A stretch of 64,000 nucleotides of DNA from Channa striata (taxonomy: Eukaryota > Chordata > Actinopteri > Anabantiformes > Channidae). Of the stretch, positions 1 to 11,806 are shown piece by piece (position 1 is the first letter of the stretch; each line of letters begins with the position of its first letter). Both the position numbers and the translations under genes were made by a program. Where the stretch lies: contig CM065172.1 in assembly GCA_033026295.1 (NCBI GenBank), positions 11,267,665 to 11,331,664 of the forward strand. Direction: 5' to 3'. Under the pieces are notes generated by a model that saw only the letters and a program-made list of their open reading frames with translations, was not told the DNA's origin and did not search any database.

Positions 1-2899
1 CGTGTGAGAGCAGTGCACTGCATATTAGCCCCTTTCAACACTCGTGACGTCTTTTACTGCCGATCTGGCTAAGACAGCAACATGGCTGCATCATGCAAAA
101 AGTGTTGAAGTTGCCGCGTTTTGCATACCTTTTGTTAACAAGACACACTGCACAGTCTCCACATTTTCCCCCAGCGCGGCCTCCGCGAACAACAGACCAT
201 AATAGAGTGTGCTTTGGGGTAGGAATGGGTGGCATTATTTCAACCCAAGTGGGGCTATCTTTATAACATGTCCTCTGATGAGGCAGGAACAGCTGCCTGT
301 GGCATTCCATATCCAGAGCTGCCTTTTTAGGGCAGAAACTGCAGTCTGTTACCTTTCACTTTGTTTCCAGAGCCACCAAAGTTCACCTTCCAACAGCACT
401 TTCCAGACTCAAAACCAAGGCCAGATCGTTATCAAGTTGTAAATAACTTTAAAAAGGAAGGAGGAGGTAACAGGTTTTATTATATCAAAAAACGCATGGA
501 AGCCGCGGGGTATAAAAAAAAAAACCTGTTTATTTGAATTCTGCTGTTTATTCAGTTGCACGTAAAACTGTTGAGACAATGTAAAAAAAAAAAAAAAAAG
601 AAGTATAAGACAGCAAAGATAATTCTTCTTGTGTGAAGCTGTACTGAATCTCATGTCAGCCACACTGTGGTTAAGATAATGCACTACTGAGCTACGGACA
701 CACCATTTCAGCAGAGAAAAATGTGTGATATCAGAGGTAACAAAGTTCTATCTTAAAGACTCAATTCACTTTCTATAACAATGAGTAGGAGCCTCTTCAT
801 TTTCCCTCGGCCATAAAGCCAAGCACAATCATGTGTGAGCCATTGCCAGCATTATGTAAATCACATCGGTGCAACATAAAATCCTGTTTTCATTTTCTTT
901 TGCAAAGCTGTGGAGTCATTAGAGGATATACAATTTGAAGCAGTTTACAGATCACCCCGACGCCAGACAATGCAACCCCAGCTCCCCACACATGCTTTCT
1001 CAGTTACTGTATTTACATTGCGGGCTTCCTCTCTGAAACAATGACTTCAGGAATTATGTAGTTTTAAGGAGGCCGTATATCAGCAGCACATTACTGCACA
1101 ATTTAGTGTTAGACAATTGCAGGCGGGGGTGAAAGGGTCGCCTTTTAGAAGACAGCACTTTTTTTAAATAAGCTGGAAAAACTATTAGGAAGTGGAAGAC
1201 ATAAATTTTAAAGTCCTTTTTTTTTTTTTTTTAGAAATACTCTGCAAAGGAAGATTGAGGTCATTTGGGTGTTGCAGTGAAGGTCACTTTTTCTGTTTAC
1301 TGTGTTCAGTATTTCATGCTTTAACTACTGATTTCCTTGGCATTGCAATCTCAAGCTCCTTGTAGGAAATGACCCCTACGCTGTGGTTTCTTTCCATTAG
1401 TGCCTATTTATGTATGATTTTCTGTTAACAATAAAGATTGTGAGTAAAGGAACAAGTGCTACTGATTGAGTATCTAAGCAAGCCTCTAACCGAATTATCA
1501 CACATCTTAAACACATATTCAACGTCTTCTTTTTTATATAGGTAGGGCGTGTGCTTTAAAACTAATTTAATATTTGAAGTTTCCCCTCAGGAGGAACGCG
1601 CTATGGTTCGATGGTTTAAGGAAGCTGTCTAAACTATTATTTATGCTGAGGGTTTCTGTCCACAGCAGCTTTTTGCCGTTGCTTACAATAGCGATTGCTA
1701 TGGTAACCCTAAGCTGTTTACCTCGAGTCGTTTGTGTGCATGATAGCATACAACGAGATAAAATCTGCAGGGACCTACATGAAAGAACAACTTTCCCCTC
1801 TGGGACCGACTCCCCCACCTCGCCAAGAGTCCAGTAAGCACTCTGCCTTATTAATGAATATCAGAAAGAAAAACAACACTGTCACATGCATCGGACATTA
1901 TTTACAGTCTGTTTTAGCCTGGTGTGCTAATTGTCAAGGAGAAGACACCTCAGTAAGCAGTGAGGCCACTGAGGAAAAAATAAGGCACGTTTGAATTTGA
2001 ACACAACAGCTGAAACTAATTTTTCCAAATGCTTATGTTAACTGTGACACTATTTTTACTGGAAACAGCGCAGGGCCACAAAGGAGTGCCATATACTGTC
2101 TGTATAAGGCCAAAAGCAGAGGAAAAAGTCAAGAAACTATTCTGAACACATTTGGACCAGATCAGGATCTTTTTCATCTTCAGTCAAAAATAAGTACATT
2201 AAAGTTCTTCGGTGTCCTGTTTCTTGTCAGTGCTGGATGACACAGCTTGTGTTCTAGGCCTCTGCACTGACAAACTTGCTCTTGCACAGCTCCAAGCCCC
2301 ACAGGTCTTGTTGGTTTTTGATGCAGTGTCTCTGTTTGTGTGCCAGAATGATATCATACCCAATCAAGTGGTGTTTCAAATCCTAATAACGCTGTTGGAA
2401 GTGCATTATTTGTGCGAACGTGCGCAGACTATAATCAAGGCAGCAACGGGTAAAGGATATGGGAGTTAACAATGGCCGTGACTGGCAGGGTCACGGTTCT
2501 ACCCGTTTCTGACATACACGGTGAGGCAGCCTATGTCCAAAAAACATTTGTGTAATAATTACATCGGCGGTTTAAAGTCACACGTAGAAAATATAGAAAA
2601 CTGAACAACTTTATTGTTCATTCAAAGTGCAGTGCTGCCCCATTAACACGCCCCGGCTCCCTGTAGTGCTACACAGGAGGGTCTGTATATAAGAGAGGTA
2701 GATATCACTTGTTTAAACTGAAGCTTATCTCTTCACCTAATCAAACAGAAGGTACAAGACTTGTTGTAGATTCCTGCTGAGTTTCAACGTGACTGATACC
2801 ACCATATCAGGAGTTAATTAATACCAACAGGGTCTGGGAGATGTCTGTTTAGCTCAGGATTATTTTACAATATGTAAGCGAGAGTTACACAAGCTCTTT
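1..2899. other. non-coding stretch, no gene recognised
   Basis: No open frame here looks like a gene. The stretch holds A-rich and T-rich tracts near 584-599 and 1218-1232. An AATAAA at 1430-1435 has a TGTA upstream and could be a poly(A) signal, but the hexamer is common by chance. The segment 1771-1833 is framed by 'ctgcag' and 'gtaagc' and reads MKEQLSPLGPTPPPRQES in one frame; the acceptor lacks a pyrimidine tract, so I do not call it an exon. An X-box at 1694-1707 is listed separately. Confidence 0.6.
1694..1707 (+). promoter_or_regulatory. possible RFX X-box (weaker)
   Basis: The sequence ATTGCTATGGTAAC fits the degenerate X-box form RYYRYY-N2-RRNRAC exactly and matches GTTGCCATGGAAAC at 11 of 14 positions. 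RFX winged-helix factors bind such sites. The degenerate form alone is expected many times in 64 kb, so this site is weak by itself; it is listed because stronger sites lie elsewhere in the window. Confidence 0.25.
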
Positions 2900-5580
2900 A
2901 AAGAATCCAAGTTATAACTTTATGAACAGATTTGGCAGATTAATCGACAAGGTTGCAGCTCCCCATGAGTAGTTCAGTGGATCTTTTGTGCCTGCGGCAC
3001 TCAAGGGAGATGTATGTGTGAGTGAGTATGTGTGCATGTGTGTCGCGGGGAAATCACTGAGCCACACAGGCAAACATACACAGACACACTTGGAAATTAC
3101 CATGTTTTTATTTTTGTAAATTTACGCCTTGCAGGAAGAGAATGTTTTCCTCCTCTCTCTCTCTCTCCGTCGCATGGTAGAGAGGTTGCGGCAGCCGCAA
3201 GGAAGTCAAGCGGAAAGCCACTGATGGACAACTTCGCCATGACACCCGGACCCCAGCATCTGGCCCCTCTCTCACTTTTATTACACAAGAATAACAATAA
3301 GCAGGTCGCCGACCCCGCCGTGAGATTTTGCCACAGTTTTCCAACAGTCGGTGCAGCCGATGCTGGGAAATTTCCATTTTTACGCATGCATATTTAATTG
3401 AGTTTTGTCCCAGTGGTGCGGAAATGATTTGTTTTTTGCTCTCTGTTCACTTGACTCCTCTTCGGAGTCGCTAACCCTGATTAAGACGTTCCCGTTAATT
3501 TCCCAGCGCACACCTTTTTTTTGTGCATTAATGGTTCTGATCGTCTAATTAAAACTTCTCAGCTCGGCTGCTGATCACCGCTCGTTGTGCCTCTGACCTG
3601 AAGTTTTAATTGCCGCATCAGAAGCGATAATAATAATTTTGAGGTTCTGATGATTAAAAACAATGCCATTGCCAACTAGTTGATAGATGGGGGTTTGGGG
3701 GGGCACAGCAGAGGAAAAATTTATGGAGAGAAGGGATTTAGAAAAGGGGCTGTAAAGGTGGGTACACACTAGCGAGGGGCCAGGTGGGTGGGGAGACTAT
3801 CGTAGGTGACTGCTAAGAGGAAGGGGGTGGCAGAGCATATGGAAATCTCCCAGCCCTCACGTCCCTTGAAGTCTTACTGAAGGAACAGGTTTGGCTGGGA
3901 CTGGGACTCAGCTTTCCCCACCTCAAATCTAAATCTGCCACTGACTGATCCACTTCGGAGCTCTACTCACTTGGCAGGTTTGCCAGGTTGGGGAAGAGAG
4001 GAAAAGAAAGCGAGCGAGAGAGAGAGACGGTTCACAGGAGATAAAGACACATAAAAGACAACAACAGTCCAATACCCTCTGCTTATTTTCATAAAAAGAT
4101 AATAGCACAGTAAGTGCAGTACAAAAGGCACATTGTTCGTAATGTGACTGAATGAAAATGAACCTACAGTGACTAGTGCCTCTGCCATAAAACATGATAC
4201 TGATGAGATATATACGATACATAGATTACTGTCAAAACAGGAGAAGTGAGTTGCTTGTGATCTTTTAAACAGGACTTTCACACTGTACTTTACAGTATTA
4301 TGTGATAGGAAATGATTCAGTCACTGGGGGAAACTGCCACCACGACCAGACTGTCACAGTTTGTTCTTGTTTAACCACTGGATTTCTGAAGGATTTTCCA
4401 CCATAGGATCAATGTCTAACTCTAAAAAACACCATACATGCACTGATGCAGGCGCACACATGCAGCACACTGACACATGGATATACAGTCCAGCGCTGGT
4501 AGCTGTCTTCTCTCCCCTGCCCCCTACCCTCCCCTTGTCCCTCTCTCTCACAAATCTATTTTATTATTAATCAGTTGGTTGCACATCTGCTTGCTTGTTG
4601 TTTTTTTTTTTTATATCAATAAAGCACTTATTGCTTTTAGTCTAGAATGTGACCTTGCACAGTGTGTGTTGTCTTTCTGGGGGTGCCGACCTTGAAGGAC
4701 CCGTTCGGACTTTTTCACTTCAGCTCCATCCACAGGCTGTTATCAAACACAAGCCCTCAGCTGAGTGCCACGCTCCCGTCACACCGCCGCAAAACACAAA
4801 CAAGACGCTGCAGGACAAAGGCAGACACAAACGGCTACTCAGGACAATGGCTGAAGAAAACAATGTATATTTTAAGTGCAGGCGGAAGGGGAAAGACGTT
4901 GAACTTGAGGGCAATCAGGCAGGAAAGTTGAAATCTAAGGACAAATACGCCCTCCAGCTTCATCACAAACAGGGTAATTATGGTATTTTCCAGAACAGAG
5001 GACATGCAGCCTAAAATGTTCTAAGGGATAAAAAAAAACAATCTGACATGAGTGACAAGAACCATTCTGACAGCCACGTACCAAAACAGCCAACTTTTAT
5101 TCAGTTTGCTGCTCAGGGTAATTCGTGGGACACACGGCTAACTTGTTAAAATTGTACATCAAATCTGGACTCACAGCTGGCGCCACATGAAGGCTTAATT
5201 TGTGAGTGTTTATGTTGCAGGAGGCATAAAAAAAATGCTTTAAAAAATACAAAATCCCTCACAGTGCCATGCTTTCACAGACAAAAACAAGGGAAAATAA
5301 TTCCTGCAGCTTTGTTTTGAAGCTCAGCTCTCATGTTCGGTTTTAAGACACCAGGAGTACAATTTGATAAGCCAACAACCATGGTAAATGAGCAGACGAC
5401 CCCTGTGTCCCTCCCTCATGGCTGCTGTGCTTGGAGCAGCAGCAAGGCAGTGTGGGTAGTACAGCGGAGAAGGGGCTCAGCGGTGCACCTCTCAAGGGCC
5501 CTTGAGCTAATATCTGTACAGATTAACTGCTTCAGTTGTATTTTGGTCACGGGGATCTCTCTTCGCCTCTGTGGCTTGTT
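2900..5580. other. non-coding stretch, no gene recognised
   Basis: Mixed unique DNA with short CT and TG tracts (3155-3170, 4015-4027). A good minus-strand donor (gtgagt, complement of 3964-3969) follows a very pyrimidine-rich segment, but no convincing acceptor gives a sensible exon. An open plus frame at 4649-5014 contains MAEENNVYFKCRRKGKDVEL; it is lysine-rich, has no domain I know and no supporting splice or promoter context, so I treat it as chance. Confidence 0.55.
4618..4680 (+). terminator. candidate poly(A) signal with GT-rich downstream element
   Basis: AATAAA at 4618-4623 follows a T-rich tract. About 40 bases later comes a run of GTGTGTGTTGTCTTTCT, the arrangement of a vertebrate cleavage and polyadenylation site. 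No transcript can be tied to it from the sequence, and AATAAA is frequent in AT-rich DNA. If real, it would end a plus-strand transcript, possibly non-coding. Confidence 0.25.
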
Positions 5581-5605
5581 GGGAGGGAGGGAGGGAGGGA
5601 GGGAG
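5581..5605 (+). repeat. (GGGA)6 microsatellite
   Basis: Six tandem copies of GGGA. Purine-only on this strand and able in principle to form G-rich structures. Confidence 0.95.
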
Positions 5606-5949
5606 ACGTGTGTACGCTGCTCACAGTATGAGTGTTAGTTACACACATTTGTCTGTAGCGACGCGAACGGCCTTCTCCACCAACAGGTCAGGAGCCCCCA
5701 GACTGGTGTGTGTCACTCCATGTCATTATCTTAGGGGCCATATTTAATTTACCAGAATCTGGAGCTAGACTGCTGAGTAAGTCGTCCCCATCTCCTTACC
5801 ATCACCTACCCCCTGTATCTCTCCACAGGACTAACACACAAACACACACGCAGTGTCAATCCTCCAGGGTAAACTCAGCACATGCCGCTCCATTAGTTAT
5901 CAATTAGGTCTGGAAATCTCCACCTGGCTTACACACAAAGATGTAGCTG

Positions 5950-5981
<32 letters not shown>

Positions 5982-8564
5982 CACCCCTCTCAACAGGAAG
6001 TTAGGGAGAGCGTGTCTTATTTGACTACGAGTGTAGATGACAGAGTGTGTTTGTGTGTCCGTGCGGGTGGCACTTTTGTCCATGAGGTTAACCTTGATAT
6101 GAGGCCCTGTCAGGCCAGATAATGTCAATCAATGACAAGCCCTCACAGATAACCCCTAATGTGAAGCCTAAAAAGCAAAGCCGTTTAGATCTTTAGACAT
6201 GCCCCCTTTCACCAGCATATGAATAGCTTTACAAGGAAATGAGCTGTGGCATTTCTTTAATAAGACTCTTAAGACATTTTGACAGCATATAAGGCACTCC
6301 GCCGTTAAAAAAAATTAAATAATGCCCCTGCTGACAAAGCCTCCTCACACAAGGCAGCGTTGTGATGGACAGATTCACATCCCTGTTAAGTGGAGGAGAG
6401 AAAAAGAAAACGAAGACTGAACCTTTGCTTTCTTTTTTCCTCAAGCTCCCAGGGACATCTTAATTGATTTCCAAGGTTAGTTTCAAATTTGTTTTTTAGA
6501 TGCAGGGGCCTCAAGTTGATGTTTTCCAAGCAACTTCCTTAAATTCAGCCTAGTTTGGAATGTGCGCTTCAGATCTGGTTCGACCTCCTTCCCCCTTGCT
6601 CCCTTTCTCCTTGAAAAGAAAAAAGAAGGTGACATTAACCCAAAAAAGCATGTGTTTCCAGACAGGATGCCTGTGCTGACAAAATCGATCCCCGGGTACC
6701 ATTTAAACATTTGCTCTGCCTGACAGACTTTTCCTCTTTTGGACTGTATACGCAGTAGAATGAGTCACAGGTGCCCATTAAAATGTCATCCTGGACATGC
6801 TGTCTACCTGTCTGAACGTGACACATGTCTTTGTGTAACATTCTATACTTTCAGTGTTCAATGTATTTGCCACCTTATGTAGCACAATTAAATTTTGATC
6901 AAATACACTGCAGGGCCAAGAGTGGAAGTGATCACAATGAGTCTTCCTGCACGTGCGATTAGCATTTTTAGACCCTGTGGCTGCGAGTCTCCCGTCAGAA
7001 CTTTAGTTTGTAATCTCTTTCTTTTTTGTTTTTTTCTGATTGTCAGGATGGCAGTGACATTTTAAAGAGTGTGTGTCTGTGTGCTGCCGGGGAATATGCA
7101 CAACCCCACTGTAAACACATGTGTTGAGCTATATTATTATTTCTAAGAGTGTGTGTTGGACACTTGTGTGGCGTGCACCTGGTTGCAGGATTGTAGACAG
7201 CAGAGCATTGTACTCTGTGCTCTCCTCCTGCTCCACTGTCTAGTGGCTGCAGGTCACGTCACTTGCTCTGAGATACATGCTGTCAAATATGCACGCTAAC
7301 ATTTCTACACACTCAGGAAGAACTGATCCACAGTGATGATAAACACACCAGTGCATGAGTGACAGCACTAAAAAGCGTGCTTTAATGAAAAGTTCAGTGT
7401 CAACTGGAGGCAGCACTAAATGTGGCCGTTTTCACCTAAAACAGGAACATTCACATTTCTGGGAGTTCAATAGAAGGAGGAATATATGCTGTGACTGAAT
7501 TTGAAGGTGAGATAGAACAACACTCACAATAAGCAAGAAAAAAGAAAAAATGACTGAAACGATGAAACGAGCAAAGCTGCTTCACAGGAAAAAATGATGC
7601 TGTCTATTTTGGGTCTCAGTATACAAAAGGAAGTGCTGCTAAGTTGACTCAAACAAATAAATTTGCTTTTGATAAAACCACAGCAACTACTTTTGCATTC
7701 TACACCAAACCCACTTTGTTTCCTGCATCTTTATCTTCATGACTTGCCACATTTGTGAGAAGCCACTCACTAAATTGTCGAGCACAAACAAGTGAAGTTT
7801 TCAAAAGGTGCAGTGTTGACGGTTTAAAATGTAATTTAATTTGAAAAGTGACAGGTTAAGGGAAAGCCTCAGAAATGAACAAGGTGCACTTGCCTATTTG
7901 CGCTGTATCCAGCTGCCCGTTTTACATTTCTGCAACATTAATATTCCTCTTATTATTATTTTAAAGTGAAAACGGATACTCTGTTGAAGTGCAAATCTGA
8001 TGAATTACGGGAGCAGATTGCTGCTATTAATAATTAAAACGTATTTTATAAATATTCAGGTCTGTCATGCATCTAATAATGAACGCTTTAGAGGAGGTTA
8101 CTTCCCGTGCGCATCCTAATGTGTCAGAAATATCACTTTTAATCACGCTCGTGTCAGCGAGTGCTGGGTTTCAACCTGCCGAAAAAATCGACCAAATCAA
8201 GGAAACTCAGCTGGCCTACTACTGTGCTCATCACAGCTCTTCCTTTCCTGCTGTTTCGCATGAACCGGGCTCTTCTCCTGCCCCGTCTAAAGAGGTGGTG
8301 AACACCTCTTAGCTCCCCGTTGTATTCTTACTGTGGTAATTTGAATGGAGAATAATGCAACAGCAGCACTCTACCTTCTGGACACACCTAATCCCAGTGC
8401 TACTACTACCATATGCTGTGTTGATACATATTCATAACACTTTCTCGCGTGTTGAGTGTCAGTGTGCAATGAGGCTTAAATGAGTGTCTCGCAACTTCAA
8501 ATGGGAAGAGGGAAAGAAGAAAAGAAAACGCCAGGCACAAAGAAAGTTGGACTGCTCTTCCATT
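5606..8564. other. non-coding stretch, no gene recognised
   Basis: Contains a (CA)15 tract and otherwise unique DNA. At 7015-7046 a long T-rich tract with a branch-like 'ctgat' ends in 'gtcag'; the next 81 bases are open and end in TGA at 7125-7127, reading DGSDILKSVCLCAAGEYAQP and seven more residues. It resembles a terminal exon but may be chance. The frame at 8067-8312 (81 residues) has no known domain and no good donor. Confidence 0.55.
5951..5980 (+). repeat. (CA)15 microsatellite
   Basis: Uninterrupted CA dinucleotides, typical of teleost intergenic DNA. Confidence 0.97.
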
Positions 8565-8605
8565 TTTTTCCCCGCTTCCCTCTTCCCTTCCTGCCTCTTT
8601 TGCAG

Positions 8606-8648
8606 TGGAGGACGAGCTCCGGTGCTGATGGGAGATCCCAGTGGTTTT
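8606..8648 (+). other. exon-like segment, 43 nt
   Basis: A long pyrimidine tract (8565-8603) ends in 'ttgcag', and 43 bases later comes the consensus donor 'gtaagt'. Two of three frames are open. The frame reading WRTSSGADGRSQWF leaves one base over; joined to the acceptor at 9071 it continues in frame into a 25-codon tail that ends at a stop. The implied intron is 422 nt, normal for fish. No protein family is recognised, so an lncRNA exon or a chance match is as likely as a coding exon. Confidence 0.3.
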
Positions 8649-8850
8649 GTAAGTAGGAGCGAAAGGCTGTGGAGTTTCAGGACCATCTTCAAGAAGCCGT
8701 GAGAGGGAGCAACTGTCAACATGGCTGGATAAACTGTGCTGTCAGGTGGTCTCGCTGGTGGGGTGAGAATCACTGTGGCACTGTACCACGACCTCCATAC
8801 ACCCCAGCAGTAAATACATATGCTGCACTGAGTATACACACAAACCAGAT

Positions 8851-8869
8851 ACGCACACACACACACACG
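8851..8869 (+). repeat. CA microsatellite
   Basis: Short CA dinucleotide tract, preceded by an imperfect one at about 8836-8842. Confidence 0.9.
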
Positions 8870-9070
8870 AGAGCACTAAGATTAATGCTGTCAGAGCTAC
8901 AATGATACCCCTTCATTATCTGCACACGGGGCCTCCTTCGTGCGCTCGCTTGCCTCACTGTCCTCTCCGCTGCTTCTCTATATAGGTAGTAATTACTAAA
9001 GCTAACATTTCTTGCTCTCTGTGCCTCTGACTACCCTCTACTTCCCCATTATTTCTTTCTCTTTTTACAG

Positions 9071-9150
9071 TATTCAAGCGCTTTGCCAGCCTTTTGACAA
9101 TCGGTGCCACAGCTGAGGGCATGCCAATGTTCATGGGAGCCCCAGTGTGA
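9071..9150 (+). other. exon-like segment with stop (possible terminal exon)
   Basis: A textbook acceptor lies upstream: 'ctgac' as a possible branch site, then about 35 mostly pyrimidine bases ending in 'tttttacag' at 9070. From 9073 the frame reads FKRFASLLTIGATAEGMPMF and five more residues before TGA at 9148-9150. It is the frame that connects with one open frame of 8606-8648. An AATAAA lies about 1.4 kb downstream at 10589. I do not recognise the peptide, and the frame is short enough to arise by chance. Confidence 0.28.
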
Positions 9151-11278
9151 CTCACGCACTCCCTGTGAGAGCTGTATTGTGCACTCAGGACACAGTAAAG
9201 ACACGGTGCCGTAGCCCAGATCAGTCCTCTGGGTCAAACGCTCCTTGTGGTACAACAACTGAGAAATGCTTGATGTAGCACGGGCGTATCTGTTGTACTG
9301 TACACTGCTGGTGTAGGATCAGAAAGATGCTCTCTTCTTCATGGCATTTTTCATTACCAACAATGTTCTCTCTTTGGCTTTCTTCTTCTTCTCGCATTGG
9401 CACCACGGCTTTATCAAAGGTGATAGCTTGCTCGGGCGCATTTTCTAAAACGTCTTCTTCAGCCAGCCATTTCCCAAGCCGATCTTGAGTAAATGTCACT
9501 CATAAAAACCGGGGGAGATTTGATGGTGAGATCAAACGAAAGGAAGGACGGCGAGAAGAGCACCGAGATAGGAGGAAAAGACGAATGAAACCCTCCTCCC
9601 CCATCCGACGTCAACAAGTTCTGAGGGTAATTCCTCCAAGCAGGGCCTGTGTTTTCAGACGCAAACACAACAAAACGCTGGGTGCTGCCATGAGACATCA
9701 AAATGGGCGATTTTGACTTCAGAGGGTCTTCAGATGCTTGAGGAGTTGTCAGTGTCAGGCCAGGGGGACTGAACAGAGAGAACAGAAGGTACCTGCAGGC
9801 TGTTAACAACTAATGTGGGAACCACGCCAGAAACACTGTCTCCTCCCAAAATGCCAATCGGCACCCGATCAGTAAAGGCACCCACCAAACTGTAGTGTCC
9901 TGCCTGAACACTTTTATCTGCTGAAGGTAAAACGGCTTGAAAGTTTTTCAGCTGCTGAGTGTCTGTTCTTTATTGTATCCCTGGGGATAATATGCTAAAA
10001 AGCAAAAGATTTCACAGGTAGATGCCATAAGGGCAGAAAAGACAAACATACAGAGACTTTTCTAAAGAGACTAAAGGCTTCAACAGGTGCTTTGAAAGGA
10101 GGAATTTTTATGTCCTTTGCCTTACAGAAATATTTTCATCAGCAAATCAAAGACTTGCTTTTCTCTTTGGAGACCTGAGTTGTGTTGTGACACGCCGAGA
10201 GGGACGTCCGCATTTTCTCCCGTGTTGTTCTCGCTCATTCTTGGAGCATTAGGCTCACTCTAAATAGCCTCAAGGAGATTAGGCTGGCTCATATTCAAAT
10301 GCACATTTCTTCTAAAACCCACTCCACGAACGGGCCAAGGAGATCAGTGCAGGAGCATGGTGAGACGGTAGTCAGAGAAGATTCTGTCACGTATAAATCA
10401 GCTGAGAGGAGGAAAAGGGGACAGAGAGGAAGAGTAAGAGAGAAGGGCTGAGGTAAAAGACAAACAAGTGTTGGCTCTGCTATATGAGTTTAGTTAGATA
10501 CAGAGTTAGTGCATGAGTTATGGCTAGCGAAGGGCTGAGGGACGCTCTATTTATGAGGGGACTGAGTGAGTGTTAAATCCCTGGTAAGAAATAAAGTCGT
10601 CCCTGAGCGAACAGGGGAAACATTTCACTCACTCTAAGAGGTACCTTGAAAAAAACATGAAAGCCATCCCTCTTCCACAGGAAGCACTATTTTGTATTTC
10701 TTGAAAATGCTTTATTTCTTAAAAATGCTATAGATCAAATTCGAGTGGATTAAATCTCATATCTGAATAGAGAGGAGGATTCTCCGTGTGAATATCAAGG
10801 GAGTTCTTGAGCCAAGGAAAGGAAAAGAATCTGATTCTTCTAAAATTGCGTGTGGATTTTCTGAGGGATCTCTGGCTAAGGGGGGGCTGCCAAAACACAT
10901 AGTGCACTTGTTGCAGTGCAAGGGTTCATCCAAGAAAAATTTTCCACTGTGGTTTACTTAGGAAGGAGAATTTTTTTATTCAAATATTTGAAAAACTATG
11001 CCTATCTACCCATCTATATACCTAAATAAACATATATATTTTTTATATTCAGTTTCCTCACAAAAGACTTGCAATGTTGAATGGAGTCAAAGTTAAAAAG
11101 CCAGAAACAACAAAGGGAGGCACATGGCCAACGGAAAGGGAAAAGCTTCACATTGCACTTTGTGCACATCCAACTCAGACCTCTCTCCAAACCCCTGCAG
11201 TAGTAATAACAATTATTACTTAAAAAGGCTATATTTTTGCATTAACTTAAAAGGCTATATCTTTTTCTTCCCCTCCAG
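9151..11278. other. non-coding stretch, no gene recognised
   Basis: Unique DNA with no open frame resembling a gene. The minus-strand frames in 9221-9809 have no known domain. AATAAA at 10589-10594 is the only notable processing signal. Confidence 0.6.
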
Positions 11279-11405
11279 CCTGTGCGGCCTCACTTACCCT
11301 AAGTATCTTCATAAATCACCAGTTACTGTTAACATGTACTCCACAATTCAGTCATCAATCTCCTACCAGGTCAGAGTGAAAACAGAGGGGGAAATGTCTG
11401 CTTAG
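11279..11405 (+). other. exon-like segment with stop (possible terminal exon)
   Basis: A strong acceptor 'ctttttcttcccctccag' ends at 11278. The frame after it is open for 41 codons and closes with TAG at 11403-11405, starting LCGLTYPKYLHKSPVTVNMY. The frame is also open upstream of the acceptor, so it gives no independent support. The opposite strand carries a strong donor (gtaagtgag, complement of 11289-11297). No family recognised. Confidence 0.22.
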
Positions 11406-11462
11406 TAAAATGTCTCTCTTGTGAATGCTGCTACCACCACCCACTACTCACTCACTCGTACG

Positions 11463-11468
<6 letters not shown>

Positions 11469-11493
<25 letters not shown>

Positions 11494-11539
11494 CATGCAC
11501 GTAGCACAGTAGTGAAACACACACACACACACACACACA
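11469..11539 (+). repeat. two CA microsatellites
   Basis: CA tracts at about 11469-11492 and 11516-11539, separated by a short unique spacer. Confidence 0.95.
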
Positions 11540-11774
11540 GTAGTTAAATAACAAACACACGCGCCCGGCATGCAGCAACCAGAGCAATCCTATGGGACAT
11601 GGGAGCGGTTGCCAGATCGCCACGGTAACGCAAGCCAAATTCAATTCTGACTTCACCTTTCACTCAGGAAGCTCGTTCCATTTGTTATAAAAACAAACAG
11701 CAAGCGTGAAGTTAGAGCCGACCAACTTCTGCCTTGTCTCACTCGCTCTCTCACTCTTTTTTCTTCTGGGCCTC

Positions 11775-11803
<29 letters not shown>
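11775..11803 (+). repeat. poly(A) tract, 29 nt
   Basis: Twenty-nine consecutive A residues. No element body with target-site duplications is evident beside it, so it is a mononucleotide repeat and not a proven retroposon tail. Confidence 0.93.

Positions 11804-11806
<3 letters not shown>

Noticed and set aside
1771..1833. 63-nt segment between ctgcag and gtaagc reading MKEQLSPLGPTPPPRQES
   Set aside because: The acceptor has no pyrimidine tract (it follows 'gagataaaat'), so splicing there is unlikely.
3964..4085. Minus-strand exon ending in a strong gtgagt donor
   Set aside because: The only upstream AG lacks a pyrimidine tract and the enclosed sequence is a CT repeat.
4649..5014. 121-codon plus-strand open frame with a Lys-rich tail
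   Set aside because: No domain, promoter, or splice context; the overlapping frames on both strands are equally open, as expected by chance.
8459..8866. 135-codon minus-strand open frame
   Set aside because: Partly translated purine/pyrimidine-rich and CA sequence; no domain recognised.
11775..11803. Poly(A) tract as the tail of a retroposed gene
   Set aside because: No gene-like sequence precedes it and no flanking target duplication is visible.
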